From positions 560,860 through 624,859 of the forward strand of contig NZ_JAELXQ010000001.1 in assembly GCF_016427605.1 (NCBI RefSeq): a stretch of DNA of 64,000 nt, read 5' to 3'. This DNA is from Ochrobactrum sp. Q0168. Lineage in GTDB: Bacteria; Pseudomonadota; Alphaproteobacteria; Rhizobiales; Rhizobiaceae. The notes under the pieces were generated by a model. It had not been told where the DNA came from and did no database searches. It saw only the letters and a list, made by a program, of their open reading frames with translations. Shown here piece by piece: positions 9,041 to 18,071 of the stretch; the stretch's first letter is position 1, and each line of letters opens with the position of its first letter. Both the position numbers and the translations under genes were made by a program.

Positions 9041-9904
9041 ATGACAACCGAAGACATACTCAGCCAGAAACTGGACCGTTTGATCGCCGCGCTCGAACGT
9101 ATCGCACCACCAGAAGCCAAAACGCCGGAGCTCGACGCCGCAGACTGTTTTGTCTGGGCGCCGGAACGACTGACGCTTGATCCGGTGAAGCGGGTTAACC
9201 GCGTGGATATCTCCCTGATCCGTGGCGTAGATTTGGTGCGTGACCAGCTCGTAGACAATACCCGCCGCTTCGCAAATGGCTATCCGGCAAACAATGTTTT
9301 GCTGTGGGGCGCACGTGGCATGGGCAAATCCTCGCTGGTGAAGGCTGCACAGGCCAGCGTCAACGCCGAACTTGTGTCCCAAAAGCCGCTCAAACTGATC
9401 GAAATCCACCGTGAGGATATCGACAGCCTGCCGACGCTGATGAACATGATCAAGGATACGGACTATCGCTTTATCCTGTTCTGCGACGACCTTTCCTTCG
9501 ACCACGATGATACTTCGTATAAGTCGCTCAAAGCCGCGCTCGAAGGCGGCGTTGAAGGTCGTCCCGGCAATGTGATTTTCTACGCAACATCAAACCGCCG
9601 TCATCTGATGCCGCGCGACATGATCGACAATGAGCGCTCCACGGCGATCAACCCGTCGGAGGCCATTGAAGAAAAAGTCTCGCTGTCGGATCGCTTCGGG
9701 CTCTGGCTCGGCTTCCACAAATGCAGCCAGGACGATTATCTCGCCATGGTGGACGGCTATGCGGCCCATTTCAAACTGAACTACGATCACGCCAAGCTTC
9801 ACGCGGAAGCGCTGGAATGGTCGACCACACGCGGCAATCGCTCCGGGCGCGTGGCATGGCAATATGTTCAGGATCTTGCTGGCCGTCTCGGTGTGGCCAT
9901 GTAA
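9041..9904 (+). CDS. DUF815-family ATP-binding protein (AAA+ fold)
   Basis: A 287-residue P-loop ATPase of the DUF815 family. The Walker A motif is GARGMGKSS (about residues 87-95) and the Walker B-like segment is RFILFCDDLSFD. The segment FYATSNRRHLMPRDM is also typical. Its cellular role is unknown. The frame is open from 8912, but I chose ATG 9041 because AGGGG (9029-9033) is spaced 7 bases from it; ATG 9035 is in the same frame and too close. It is divergent from yajC and convergent with the NlpD-like gene, and appears to be a single-gene unit with a terminator right after it. Confidence 0.88.
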   Translation: MTTEDILSQKLDRLIAALERIAPPEAKTPELDAADCFVWAPERLTLDPVKRVNRVDISLIRGVDLVRDQLVDNTRRFANGYPANNVLLWGARGMGKSSLVKAAQASVNAELVSQKPLKLIEIHREDIDSLPTLMNMIKDTDYRFILFCDDLSFDHDDTSYKSLKAALEGGVEGRPGNVIFYATSNRRHLMPRDMIDNERSTAINPSEAIEEKVSLSDRFGLWLGFHKCSQDDYLAMVDGYAAHFKLNYDHAKLHAEALEWSTTRGNRSGRVAWQYVQDLAGRLGVAM

Positions 9905-9912
9905 AACAGAAA

Positions 9913-9935
9913 AAGGCGGGCTTTCGGCCCGCCTT
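9913..9935. terminator. Bidirectional intrinsic terminator
   Basis: AAGGCGGGC / GCCCGCCTT hairpin between two convergent genes. The T-run lies on the minus-strand side (TTTTTCTGTTTT), so it fits the NlpD-like gene best, but the stem would stall transcription both ways. Confidence 0.8.
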
Positions 9936-9958
9936 CTCGTTGGCATTTCTCACTACGT

Positions 9959-11308
9959 TCAGCTTTCCAGATATTTGGAAGGATTGACCGGCGAGGAATT
10001 CTTGCGCACTTCGAAGTGCAGCTTCGGCGACTTCGCGTTGCCGCTCATGCCCGACTTGGCGATATCTTCGCCGCGGCGAACCTTCTGCCCGCGCTGGACC
10101 AGTATCTGGCTATTATGGCCATATACCGTGACCAGCCCGTTGTCGTGGCGGATCAGAACCGTCTGACCGAATTCCTTCAGGCCATCGCCAGCATAGATCA
10201 CGACGCCGTTTTCAGCTGCTTTAACCGCTGTTCCTTCCGGAACCATGATGTCGATACCGTCGCTGACTGCCGTACCATCCCGCTGACCGAAGCTTGCCAG
10301 AATACGACCGCGAACCGGCCAGCGCATCTGGGATATACCGGTGGAGGATGGCGCTGCGGCCTGATCCTTCTCGGCGTCTTCAATCACCTTGTTGCTCGCC
10401 TGCGGCGGCGTGTAAGGCTTAACACTTCCGGCGTCCGCATCGTTTGCGGCGGCTGCGGCCTTGGCCGGACTTGCTGGCTGCGGGGTGACCGCTGCAACTT
10501 GCGTTACAGCGGCTGCGCCTGCTGCCGGAATTACCAGCGTCTGACCGACCCGGATCGCACCGTTGGAGAGACCATTGGCCCGCTTCAGATCTTCAACCGG
10601 GACATTGTGCTTCTGTGCGATCGAAAACAGCGAATCGCCACTCTGAACCGTATAGCCGCCCTTCGGCGCAGGAGGCGTCGCCGTGTTTGCGCCCGCCGAA
10701 GCCATATCGGTAGCGGCAGAAGACTTCTTGCCATTGACCGATGGGGCTGCCGGGACGACGGCAATGTTATTATCGGTCGGGCGCGGGGCGCCCTGCCCGG
10801 GCGTTGCCGGAAGCTGACCCAGAACCTTTTCCTTGGCACCGTTAACAGTACCGTTCACAGCGTTGTGGGTCGTGGTCGCGGCGCTTGCCACGCGGGTCTC
10901 TGCACCGTTGATCTGATTGGTTGCCATATTGCGGGCCTGACCAACCTGATTCTGCATCTGCGTCGAGGCTGCAGCGACAGGAGCCTGAACCGACTGGCGC
11001 GCTGCCGCGACCGGTGCCGCCATTGGGGCGGAAGACACTGCTGATGGTGCCGGCAGCGAATTACGCTGAACCGTTCCGCTGGAAACCCGCGGAGCCGGCG
11101 CTATTGGGGCGGACGCATAAACATCGCCTGAGGGCTGTTGCGCAACGCGCTGATTGGACGTCGAACCGGTAAAGATGCCGTCTGTGAAACGCATCGTATC
11201 GGAACTGCACCCGGCTCCAAAGCCGGCAATCAGAACGATTGCGACATTCCGCAGGAGACGTTCGGACGTATGCTGCAAAATTGGGAAACGCATGTTCAAC
11301 TCGTCCAT
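9959..11308 (-). CDS. NlpD-like lipoprotein: LysM plus degenerate M23 (LytM) domain
   Basis: A 449-residue outer-membrane-type lipoprotein. Its signal peptide ends at the lipobox GFGAGC (cysteine near residue 34). A long Ala/Pro/Gln-rich linker follows, then a LysM peptidoglycan-binding module (YTVQSGDSLFSIAQ, about residue 218 on) and a C-terminal LytM domain. Two metal ligands of active M23 peptidases are missing: the HxGxD position reads SDGID and the HxH position reads KLH. It is therefore probably an amidase activator in cell division, like NlpD, not an enzyme. It closes the surE-pcm-nlpD string. ATG 11293 is an alternative start; neither has a clear Shine-Dalgarno. Confidence 0.9.
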   Translation of the reverse strand: MDELNMRFPILQHTSERLLRNVAIVLIAGFGAGCSSDTMRFTDGIFTGSTSNQRVAQQPSGDVYASAPIAPAPRVSSGTVQRNSLPAPSAVSSAPMAAPVAAARQSVQAPVAAASTQMQNQVGQARNMATNQINGAETRVASAATTTHNAVNGTVNGAKEKVLGQLPATPGQGAPRPTDNNIAVVPAAPSVNGKKSSAATDMASAGANTATPPAPKGGYTVQSGDSLFSIAQKHNVPVEDLKRANGLSNGAIRVGQTLVIPAAGAAAVTQVAAVTPQPASPAKAAAAANDADAGSVKPYTPPQASNKVIEDAEKDQAAAPSSTGISQMRWPVRGRILASFGQRDGTAVSDGIDIMVPEGTAVKAAENGVVIYAGDGLKEFGQTVLIRHDNGLVTVYGHNSQILVQRGQKVRRGEDIAKSGMSGNAKSPKLHFEVRKNSSPVNPSKYLES

Positions 11309-11478
11309 ACTCGAAACTCAGTAAGACGATTAAAGCGCGTTAATGTTACTCGCTGGTTAAGAACGACCCAACTTTGAAAAAAGATTCACCAATTAAACAC
11401 CATAAGCGCACATTGGCGCGCAGCCACCCTTCCGATGAAGACCGGAATGGATGGCACTATAGTTTGGGAAAATGGCGA

Positions 11479-11580
11479 TTTAGAGCGCCGATCTGATTCA
11501 ATCAGATCGGCGCTCTAAATGTTTATTGAAACGCACATCTCATCCGAAAACCGTTTCACACTTTTCGGGATGTGCTCTAA
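11479..11580. repeat. Rhizobiales-type double palindrome, copy 2
   Basis: A near-perfect palindrome (TTTAGAGCGCCGATCTGATT / AATCAGATCGGCGCTCTAAA) is followed by CATCCGAAAACCGTTTCACACTTTTCGGGATGTGCTCTAA. It fills most of the gap between the NlpD-like gene and pcm, and its last bases form the stop codon of pcm. Confidence 0.85.
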
Positions 11581-12245
11581 AGAACCGAAGAAACGCCTTC
11601 AATGAAGGGCTGATAGCGGACAACCATCAGGTTTTCCTGCTCGAAACGGCTGCCGACCTTGGAGATCCGCGTCATGATCTGTTCACCGTCACCAGGACCG
11701 ATCGGCGCGATCAGTACACCGTGCGTCGCCAGCAGCTCCACGAAATGGCGCGGCACTTCTTCGCAAGCCAGCCAGAGAATGATTCGGTCGAACGGTCCGC
11801 CCGGCATACCGTGGCGTCCATCGGCGTGCTTGACCATGATATTTTCGCGCTTCAGCGAAACGAACTGCTGCAAGGCGTGGTCGCAAAGCTTGCGATAACG
11901 CTCCACCGTCGTCACGCGGCCCGATAACGACGACATGACGGCGGCGGTAAAGCCCGATCCCGTGCCGATTTCCAGCACGCGATGGCCCGGTTCCAGCTTC
12001 AGCGCTGCCAACACACGCGCCTGATCGTCAATGCCTTCGATATATTCACCGCAATCGAGCGGCGCTGTGCGGTTGCTATAGGCAAGATGCGACCACGCCG
12101 AAGCGAGAAAGCTTTGGCGTGGAGTCGCTTCAATGGCTGCAAAGAGGCGCGGATCATCAATACCGCGCGCGCGCATGCGCAAGACGAAGGATGCAAATCC
12201 TTCCCGGTCCGAAAGCCTTGGCCGCTCAGACGTTGCCTGCCTCAT
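11577..12245 (-). CDS. pcm: Protein-L-isoaspartate O-methyltransferase
   Basis: A 222-residue SAM-dependent methyltransferase that repairs isoaspartyl residues in damaged proteins. The SAM-binding motif is VLEIGTGSGFTAAVM (about residues 79-93), and the N-terminal region has the family segment PRQSFLASAW. I chose ATG 12245 (MRQATSERP), which has GGGGGGA upstream; the frame is open to 12275, which would overlap surE. It begins 13 bp after the surE stop, so the two are one transcript, a widespread pairing. Its TAG stop lies inside the palindromic repeat at 11479-11580. Confidence 0.95.
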   Translation of the reverse strand: MRQATSERPRLSDREGFASFVLRMRARGIDDPRLFAAIEATPRQSFLASAWSHLAYSNRTAPLDCGEYIEGIDDQARVLAALKLEPGHRVLEIGTGSGFTAAVMSSLSGRVTTVERYRKLCDHALQQFVSLKRENIMVKHADGRHGMPGGPFDRIILWLACEEVPRHFVELLATHGVLIAPIGPGDGEQIMTRISKVGSRFEQENLMVVRYQPFIEGVSSVL

Positions 12246-12258
12246 GCTTCCCCCCGAT

Positions 12259-13026
12259 TCAAGCTTCAAGACCAAGCGCAGTGCTCAGTTCTGCACGAAC
12301 CTTATGCGCGGTCAGATCAAGGTGCAACGGCGTGACCGATATGCAATCGGAACGGACTGCCGCCAGATCGCTGTCGTCGGCGACAGGTGCCTTGCCGCGA
12401 CCGAAACGCAGCCAGAAATAGGGAAAACCGCGACCGTCGCGGCGCTCGTCCAGACGCGCGTCGTGGCTAAGTCTTCCTTGCGCCGTCACGCGGGTGCCCT
12501 GCACTTCATCCGCACCGCAATTGGGGAAATTGAGGTTCAGCAAGACGCCTTCCGGCCAACCGGCTGCAACCAGCTTGCGGATCAGGTCCGGCGCATGGGC
12601 TTCAGCCGTTTCCCACGGAACGATCCGGCGGTCGCCTTCATAGTCATATTCCTGCGACAGAGCGATGGAGCGGATGCCGAGCAGCGTGCCCTCCATCGCA
12701 CCGGCCACAGTGCCGGAATAGGTCACATCGTCGGCGATATTCGCACCGGAATTGACGCCGGAAAGGATGAGATCAGGCGCGCCCGGCAGAACGTGACGGA
12801 CACCCATAATGACACAATCGGTCGGCGTGCCGCGCAACGCGAAATGCGTTTCGTCGATCTGGCGCAGACGCAGCGGCTCCGACAGGGTCAGCGAATGCGC
12901 CAGACCGCTCTGGTCGGTTTCTGGTGCAACAACCCAGACATCATCCGAGAGCTGTCGTGCGATTCGCTCCAGAACTGCGAGGCCTTCAGCGTGGATACCA
13001 TCATCGTTCGTCAGCAAAATTCGCAC
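12259..13026 (-). CDS. surE: 5'/3'-nucleotidase SurE
   Basis: A 255-residue stationary-phase survival nucleotidase that dephosphorylates nucleoside monophosphates. The metal site is at the very N-terminus ([13 protein letters not shown], residues 3-15), with [19 protein letters not shown] (about 92-110) completing it. Length is normal. It lies between serS (36 bp upstream) and pcm (13 bp downstream) on one strand, in the order usual for the family. Confidence 0.97.
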   Translation of the reverse strand: MRILLTNDDGIHAEGLAVLERIARQLSDDVWVVAPETDQSGLAHSLTLSEPLRLRQIDETHFALRGTPTDCVIMGVRHVLPGAPDLILSGVNSGANIADDVTYSGTVAGAMEGTLLGIRSIALSQEYDYEGDRRIVPWETAEAHAPDLIRKLVAAGWPEGVLLNLNFPNCGADEVQGTRVTAQGRLSHDARLDERRDGRGFPYFWLRFGRGKAPVADDSDLAAVRSDCISVTPLHLDLTAHKVRAELSTALGLEA

Positions 13027-13061
13027 GTCTTCACTCCTGCTCTAATTATTGAGATCCTGAA

Positions 13062-14345
13062 TCACGCAGCCTTTTCAATGCGCGTGAGGCCGCCCATGTA
13101 TGGCTGCAATGCTTCAGGAATATGAATGCTGCCATCTTCCTGCTGGTAATTTTCCATGACGGCGATGAGCGCACGACCGACAGCAACGCCAGACCCGTTG
13201 AGGGTGTGAACGAAACGCGTGGACTTCTCGCCTTCCGGGCGATAGCGGGAGTTCATGCGGCGGCCCTGAAAATCACCGCAGACCGAGCAGCTGGAAATTT
13301 CACGGTAGGTGTTCTGACCCGGCAGCCAGACCTCGATATCGTAGGTCTTCTGCGCGCCGAAGCCCATATCGCCGGTGCAGAGCACGACAGTGCGAAATGG
13401 CAGTTCCAGACGCTTCAGCACTTCTTCGGCGCAAGCCGTCATGCGCTCATGTTCGGCAATCGAGCTTTCTGCATCGGTGATCGACACCATTTCCACTTTC
13501 AGGAACTGGTGCTGGCGCAGCATGCCGCGCGTATCGCGCCCGGCGGAACCGGCTTCCGAACGGAAGCAGGGCGTCAGCGCGGTGTAACGCTGCGGCAGAG
13601 TCTTCACATCGACGATTTCGTCGGCGACCAGATTGGTCAGCGGCACTTCCGCCGTCGGGATCAGCCAGCGGCCATCCGTGGTGCGGAACAGGTCTTCCGA
13701 GAATTTCGGCAGTTGGCCAGTGCCATAAACAGCCTCGTCGCGCACCATCAGCGGCGGCATGGTTTCGGTATAGCCATGCTGGGTGGTGTGCAGGTCGAGC
13801 ATGAACTGACCGAGCGCACGTTCCAGACGCGCCAGACCACCTTTCAGGATCGTGAAACGCGCACCGGCGATTTTCGCTGCGCGCTCGAAATCCATCATGC
13901 CGAGCGCTTCGCCCAGTTCATAATGTTCCTTCGGCTGGAAGGAGAAATTGCGCTGATTGCCGACGCGGCGAATCTCGACATTGTCGGCTTCGTCCTTGCC
14001 GAGCGGCACATCGCCAAGCGGAATATTCGGGATCGTCGAAAGCGCGTCGTTCAATTCCTTGACCAGACGGCGCTCTTCTTCCTCAGCCTCAGCAAGAAAA
14101 TTCTTGAGTTCGCTGACTTCCGCTTTCAGCCTGTCGGCAGTGGCGGCATCTTTTTCAGCCATCGCCTTGCCGATTTCCTTGGAAGCGGCATTGCGGCGTT
14201 CCTGCGCGGCCTGAACCTTGCCGACATTTTCGCGGCGCTTTTCGTCGAGCGCGATCAGTTGGGACGAGAGCGGCCCTGCCCCGCGCTTTGCAAGCGCCTT
14301 GTCGAGGTCTTCTGGGTTTTCGCGAATCCATTTGATGTCGAGCAT
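13062..14345 (-). CDS. serS: Seryl-tRNA synthetase
   Basis: A 427-residue class II aminoacyl-tRNA synthetase charging tRNA-Ser. The N-terminal helical arm (about residues 27-110, rich in Lys and Glu) is the coiled coil that grips the long variable arm of tRNA-Ser. Motif 2 is [16 protein letters not shown] and motif 3 includes [17 protein letters not shown]. The frame opens at 14387, but [10 protein letters not shown] at 14345 is the universal SerRS start. It sits between tatC and surE in a colinear string. Confidence 0.97.
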   Translation of the reverse strand: MLDIKWIRENPEDLDKALAKRGAGPLSSQLIALDEKRRENVGKVQAAQERRNAASKEIGKAMAEKDAATADRLKAEVSELKNFLAEAEEEERRLVKELNDALSTIPNIPLGDVPLGKDEADNVEIRRVGNQRNFSFQPKEHYELGEALGMMDFERAAKIAGARFTILKGGLARLERALGQFMLDLHTTQHGYTETMPPLMVRDEAVYGTGQLPKFSEDLFRTTDGRWLIPTAEVPLTNLVADEIVDVKTLPQRYTALTPCFRSEAGSAGRDTRGMLRQHQFLKVEMVSITDAESSIAEHERMTACAEEVLKRLELPFRTVVLCTGDMGFGAQKTYDIEVWLPGQNTYREISSCSVCGDFQGRRMNSRYRPEGEKSTRFVHTLNGSGVAVGRALIAVMENYQQEDGSIHIPEALQPYMGGLTRIEKAA

Positions 14346-14420
14346 GGGAAAAGCCGTTTCGTGAAATTGAACAAGGGCGGGCCGCAAAAAGCTGCGGCCA
14401 GCGGAAATCGTAGTCTACGA

Positions 14421-15245
14421 TCAAGAGGAAGAAGCGTCGTTTTCAGCTTCTTTTGCGTTCTCTGCTTCGTCGCGCTTCTTCTCGATCATACGAGCCACGA
14501 TAATGGAAATCTCGTAGAGAAGGATCGTCGGCAAGGCAAGACCGATCTGGCTCGCCGGATCGGGCGGCGTCAGAACGGCGGCCACGATGAAGGCGATCAC
14601 AATCGCATATTTACGCTTGTCCTTCAGGCCAGCCGAAGTCACGAGGCCAACACGCGCCATGAGGCTCGTGATGACCGGCAACTGGAAAACCAGACCGAAA
14701 GCGAAAATGAGCGTCATGATGAGGCTCAGATATTCCGAGACCTTTGGCAGAAGCGAAATCTGCACTTCTCCTGCGCCGCCCGTCTGCTGCATGGCGAGGA
14801 AGAACCACATAACCATCGGGGTGAAGAAGAAATAGACCAGCGCTCCGCCGAGCAGGAACAGAATCGGCGATGCGATGAGGAAGGGCAAGAAAGCCATGCG
14901 CTCATGCTTATAGAGCCCCGGCGCGACAAACTTGTAAATCTGCGCCGCGATAATCGGGAAAGCAAGCACGATACCGCCGAACATCGCCACCTTCACCTGC
15001 GTGAAGAAGAACTCCTGCGGCGCGGTATAGATCAGCTCCGCCTTGGAACGGTCCATGCCTGCCCAGTCAATGGCCCATTGATAAGGCACGACAAGCAGAT
15101 TGAAGAGGTGCTTTGCAAATGCAAAGCAGACTGCGAATGCCACGAAAAATGCCAGGATTGCCCATATGAGGCGGCGGCGCAGTTCGATCAGGTGTTCAAG
15201 CAAAGGCGCGGCACTCTGCTCGATTTCATCCTCGTCACGGGTCAC
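14421..15245 (-). CDS. tatC: Sec-independent translocase subunit TatC
   Basis: A 274-residue, six-span inner membrane protein that recognises twin-arginine signal peptides. The N-terminal cytoplasmic segment has the conserved LLEHLIELRRRLIWA motif (about residues 14-28), and FFTQVKVAMFGGIVLAFPII is also typical. The C-terminus is charged. Its ATG overlaps the tatB stop by 4 nt. Order tatA-tatB-tatC is standard. A short GGCCGCAGC hairpin sits between it and serS (14379-14399). Confidence 0.97.
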   Translation of the reverse strand: MTRDEDEIEQSAAPLLEHLIELRRRLIWAILAFFVAFAVCFAFAKHLFNLLVVPYQWAIDWAGMDRSKAELIYTAPQEFFFTQVKVAMFGGIVLAFPIIAAQIYKFVAPGLYKHERMAFLPFLIASPILFLLGGALVYFFFTPMVMWFFLAMQQTGGAGEVQISLLPKVSEYLSLIMTLIFAFGLVFQLPVITSLMARVGLVTSAGLKDKRKYAIVIAFIVAAVLTPPDPASQIGLALPTILLYEISIIVARMIEKKRDEAENAKEAENDASSS

Positions 15246-15892
15246 GCTTTGGTTCCTGTCTTCTTGGTGGTCTTTTTGGCAGGAGCAACCGCCTTGTCAG
15301 CGGCTGGTTTGGTTGCGTCCGCCGCCTTCTTCGGCGTGGATTTCGCCGCAGTCGCTTTGGCGGCAATGGGCTTCGCAGCCGCTGGCTTTGCCGTTGCGGC
15401 CTTGGCCTTTGCCACCTTCGGTGCCGCTGGCTCAGCTTTTGCCGCCGTTTTGCGTGGCGCTCGCGGTGCCTTTACAGGCTTTTCCGGGGCAGTTTCAGTC
15501 TGAACGGGCGCAGGTGCAGGAACAGGTGTCCCGCTCAAATCGACCGGCGTGGTCACTTCCGCAACCTTTTCAGGCGTTGCTGGCGACATGGAGGTCGAGG
15601 ATTTGATGCTCGATTTCAGGTCTTCGCCTGCACTTCGAATCGGATCGAAAACCTGCGTCAGCTTGGAGCGAGGATCGAGCTTGCGCGTTTCGTCGATGAT
15701 ATTCTTGACGTCTTCCAGTTCCGCCTCTTTCAAGGCTTCATTGAACTGGTTGCGAAACTCGTTGGCTGTCGCGCGCATGCGCGCAGTCGCCTTACCGAAG
15801 GCTCTAAGCATCTTCGGCAAATCCTTGGGGCCAACGACAACGATCATGACGATCGCAATGACCAGCAATTCAGACCAACCGACATCGAGCAT
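15242..15892 (-). CDS. tatB: Sec-independent translocase subunit TatB
   Basis: A 216-residue protein with one N-terminal membrane helix (WSELLVIAIVMIVVVGPKDLP) and the conserved hinge PKDLPKMLRAFGKA, then an amphipathic helix and a long tail. TatB and TatC form the signal-peptide receptor. The last 100 residues are a low-complexity Ala/Lys/Pro tail (repeated KAxAAK, AAKPxAA), longer than in enteric TatB but usual in Rhizobiales. It overlaps tatC by 4 nt and lies 114 bp from tatA, with a hairpin in that gap. Confidence 0.95.
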   Translation of the reverse strand: MLDVGWSELLVIAIVMIVVVGPKDLPKMLRAFGKATARMRATANEFRNQFNEALKEAELEDVKNIIDETRKLDPRSKLTQVFDPIRSAGEDLKSSIKSSTSMSPATPEKVAEVTTPVDLSGTPVPAPAPVQTETAPEKPVKAPRAPRKTAAKAEPAAPKVAKAKAATAKPAAAKPIAAKATAAKSTPKKAADATKPAADKAVAPAKKTTKKTGTKA

Positions 15893-15961
15893 TTTATACC
15901 CCGCGCAGCGCGCGCGTGTCCCGTCTTTCGGCGGAAAACCGCACTATTACAGATGGCAAAC

Positions 15962-15991
15962 ATGCTGCGTAACCATCCTGATACGCAGCAT
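15962..15991 (-). other. Hairpin between tatA and tatB
   Basis: A perfect 10-bp stem (ATGCTGCGTA / TACGCAGCAT) with a 10-base loop lies in the 114-bp gap between tatA and tatB. There is no strong T-run. It could cause partial termination or protect the 3' end of a tatA-only message. Confidence 0.6.
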
Positions 15992-16006
15992 TCTTGATCC
16001 GATAGA

Positions 16007-16237
16007 TCAGGACTTGGTGGTTTTCTTGACGTCACTGACGGTTTCTTCCGCCTTGGCGTCGATGGTGCGACCATCGTCCCGGGCGTCCTTGGCGGCGTCT
16101 TCGTCGTTCATGCCCTGCTTGAAATTCTTGATGCCCTTGGCAACATCACCCATCAGCTCGGGAATCTTGCCGCGGCCAAAAAGAAGCAACACAACCGCCA
16201 GAACGATCAGCCAGTGCCAGATGGAAAAGCTACCCAT
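16007..16237 (-). CDS. tatA: Sec-independent translocase subunit TatA
   Basis: A 76-residue protein that forms the twin-arginine translocation pore. One N-terminal helix ([16 protein letters not shown]) is followed by the [24 protein letters not shown] hinge and amphipathic helix, then an acidic tail. Length is normal. It is first in tatABC. The gap upstream to scpB (183 bp) could hold its own promoter; I see nothing certain there. Confidence 0.96.
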   Translation of the reverse strand: MGSFSIWHWLIVLAVVLLLFGRGKIPELMGDVAKGIKNFKQGMNDEDAAKDARDDGRTIDAKAEETVSDVKKTTKS

Positions 16238-16420
16238 TTCATTCCTCTCATCGCTGCTTAAACGCAGCCTGTTCCTGCAATGTCGATAGTGATTTAAGCG
16301 CTTTCAAGCAATCTTTCAAACGGAAGTATAGCTGTGAAGGCCAATGTAACGATTTTATTCGTCGCATGTGTCCTCTTTATGTGCAGCAAATTGTGGATCA
16401 TAGAAAAGTCGCACACCGAC

Positions 16421-17137
16421 TTAATCTTTTGGAGCCAGCAGGCCCAGGTCTTCGAGATCGATATCCTCGAGCGGCTCTTCTTCGTCGGTCAGTTCATCCG
16501 GGTCGATATTCGGCACCGGAACGGCAAAGCTTGAAGGCATGCGGGCGGACAGAAGCCCTGCCCCGCGCAGTTCTTCCAGCCCCGGAAGATCGCGGATTTC
16601 CGGCAGTCCGAAATGGTCGAGAAACGATTCCGTCGTGCCGTATGTCACCGGGCGGCCCGGCGTGCGGCGGCGTCCGCGCAGCTTGATCCAGCCCGTCTCC
16701 ATCAGCACGTCCAGCGTGCCTTTGGACGTTTCGACGCCGCGAATATCTTCCAGTTCAGCGCGGGTGACCGGCTGGTGATAGGCAATGATCGCCAGCACTT
16801 CCATGGCAGCGCGGGACAGCTTGCGCTGCTGCACCGCCTCGCGGCTCATCAGGAAGGCCAGATCCGGCGCGGTGCGGAATGCCCAGGCCGAACCGACCTG
16901 TACAAGATGCACGCCGCGCGACTCATAGACCTTCTGGAGATGCTGCAAAATCGGCGCAAGCTCGGCCTTCGGTGGCAGGCGTTCCTGTAGCGCGCGCTCC
17001 GATACCGGCTCGGCAGAAGCAAAAATGATCGCTTCGACGATGCGGGCCAGATCGGCTAACCCACTTGCCGGAAGCTCAGCTTCCTCAAATTCATCATCCA
17101 TTTCGAATTCCGCCAGCTGGCGTTCCGCCTCAGACAT
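16421..17137 (-). CDS. scpB: Segregation and condensation protein B
   Basis: A 238-residue winged-helix protein that, with ScpA, bridges the SMC heads in chromosome condensation. The core LARIVEAIIFASAEPVSERAL (about residues 29-49), the segment LEVLAIIAYHQPVTRAELEDIRGV and GRPVTYGTT are family signatures. I start it at ATG 17137 (MSEAERQ), preceded by a GAGG six bases away, which overlaps the scpA stop by 8 nt. The frame is open to 17152. Coupled translation with scpA fits complex formation. Confidence 0.95.
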   Translation of the reverse strand: MSEAERQLAEFEMDDEFEEAELPASGLADLARIVEAIIFASAEPVSERALQERLPPKAELAPILQHLQKVYESRGVHLVQVGSAWAFRTAPDLAFLMSREAVQQRKLSRAAMEVLAIIAYHQPVTRAELEDIRGVETSKGTLDVLMETGWIKLRGRRRTPGRPVTYGTTESFLDHFGLPEIRDLPGLEELRGAGLLSARMPSSFAVPVPNIDPDELTDEEEPLEDIDLEDLGLLAPKD

Positions 17138-17984
17138 CCTCGTCCTCGTCAAATTCGCTTAAACCGGGCTTGGCCCGCATATAAATAGGCTCGAATGGCG
17201 CATTCTGGCGAACTTCGAGCTTGCCTTCACGCACCAGTTCCAGACTGGCGGCAAAGGAGCTTGCCAGCGCCGACGCCCTCTCCTGCGGCGACAGCGCATA
17301 GTCGATCAGAAAACGGTCGAGCGAAATCCAGTCTCCAATATCCCCACCCATCAGGCGTACCAGCGCCACCCGCGCCTCCTTCAGAGACCAGACAGCGCGT
17401 TTGGTGATCTGTACATTCGTTACAGCTTGCCGCTGGCGCTGAGAGGCATAGGCCGTCAGAAGATCGTAGAGCGTTGCGGAAAACTGGCTGGCGCGGTCGA
17501 CCATCACCACTTCCGGCATGCCGCGCGGAAAAACATCACGTCCCAGACGGTTGCGATTGACCAGAGCGGCTGCGGCATCGCGCATTGCCTCCAGCCTTTT
17601 CAGGCGGAATTGCAAAAATGCAGCAAGCTCCTCGCCGGTCTCGCCATCGTCACCCTGCTGCTTGGGAATAAGCAGCTTGGATTTCAGATAAGCGAGCCAC
17701 GCCGCCATCACGAGATAGTCGGCGGCGAGCTCCAGTCGGAACGCCCGGGCCTGCTCCACGAATTCGAGATATTGCTCAGCCAGCGCCAAAACGGAAATAC
17801 GCGCCAGATCGACACGCTGGTTGCGCGCCAGATGCAGCAAAAGATCAAGCGGACCTTCAAAGCCCTGCACGTCGATCAGCAAGGACGGTTCACTTTCCGC
17901 TCGTTCGGCATCGCTTTGCCACAGCGAATCCATCGGCACGAGCATGCCGTCTTTTCCGTCCGTGTTGGTTCCCGATGCCGCCAA
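17130..17984 (-). CDS. scpA: Segregation and condensation protein A
   Basis: A 284-residue kleisin that closes the SMC ring. The N-terminal kleisin signature FEGPLDLLLHLARNQRVDLARI (about residues 42-63) is clear, as is the following LEFVEQARAFRLELAADYLVMAAWLAYLKSKLLIP. The C-terminus is strongly acidic (EFDEDEDV). It lies 87 bp after nagZ and overlaps scpB. The order nagZ-scpA-scpB-tatA is conserved in alphaproteobacteria. Confidence 0.96.
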   Translation of the reverse strand: MAASGTNTDGKDGMLVPMDSLWQSDAERAESEPSLLIDVQGFEGPLDLLLHLARNQRVDLARISVLALAEQYLEFVEQARAFRLELAADYLVMAAWLAYLKSKLLIPKQQGDDGETGEELAAFLQFRLKRLEAMRDAAAALVNRNRLGRDVFPRGMPEVVMVDRASQFSATLYDLLTAYASQRQRQAVTNVQITKRAVWSLKEARVALVRLMGGDIGDWISLDRFLIDYALSPQERASALASSFAASLELVREGKLEVRQNAPFEPIYMRAKPGLSEFDEDEDV

Positions 17985-18071
17985 GCCGCTCGCCTCTCAA
18001 TGCGCAGTCGCCACTCATGCTGCCCGGACAAGCCGGGCAATGCATTTGCGCAGTTTACCAAGTTTTAACGA

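Noticed and set aside
12133-13125. 330-codon plus-strand ORF over pcm/surE
   Set aside because: Antisense to surE and pcm, whose motifs are clear.
13122-15503. 793-codon plus-strand ORF antisense to serS and tatC/tatB
   Set aside because: It lies opposite three well-supported genes with clear motifs; long antisense frames are common in GC-rich DNA. Its translation shows no recognisable domain.
16334-16534. 66-codon ORF with a hydrophobic start between tatA and scpB
   Set aside because: It overlaps the 3' end of scpB in antisense and has no ribosome-binding site, so the hydrophobic start is probably chance.
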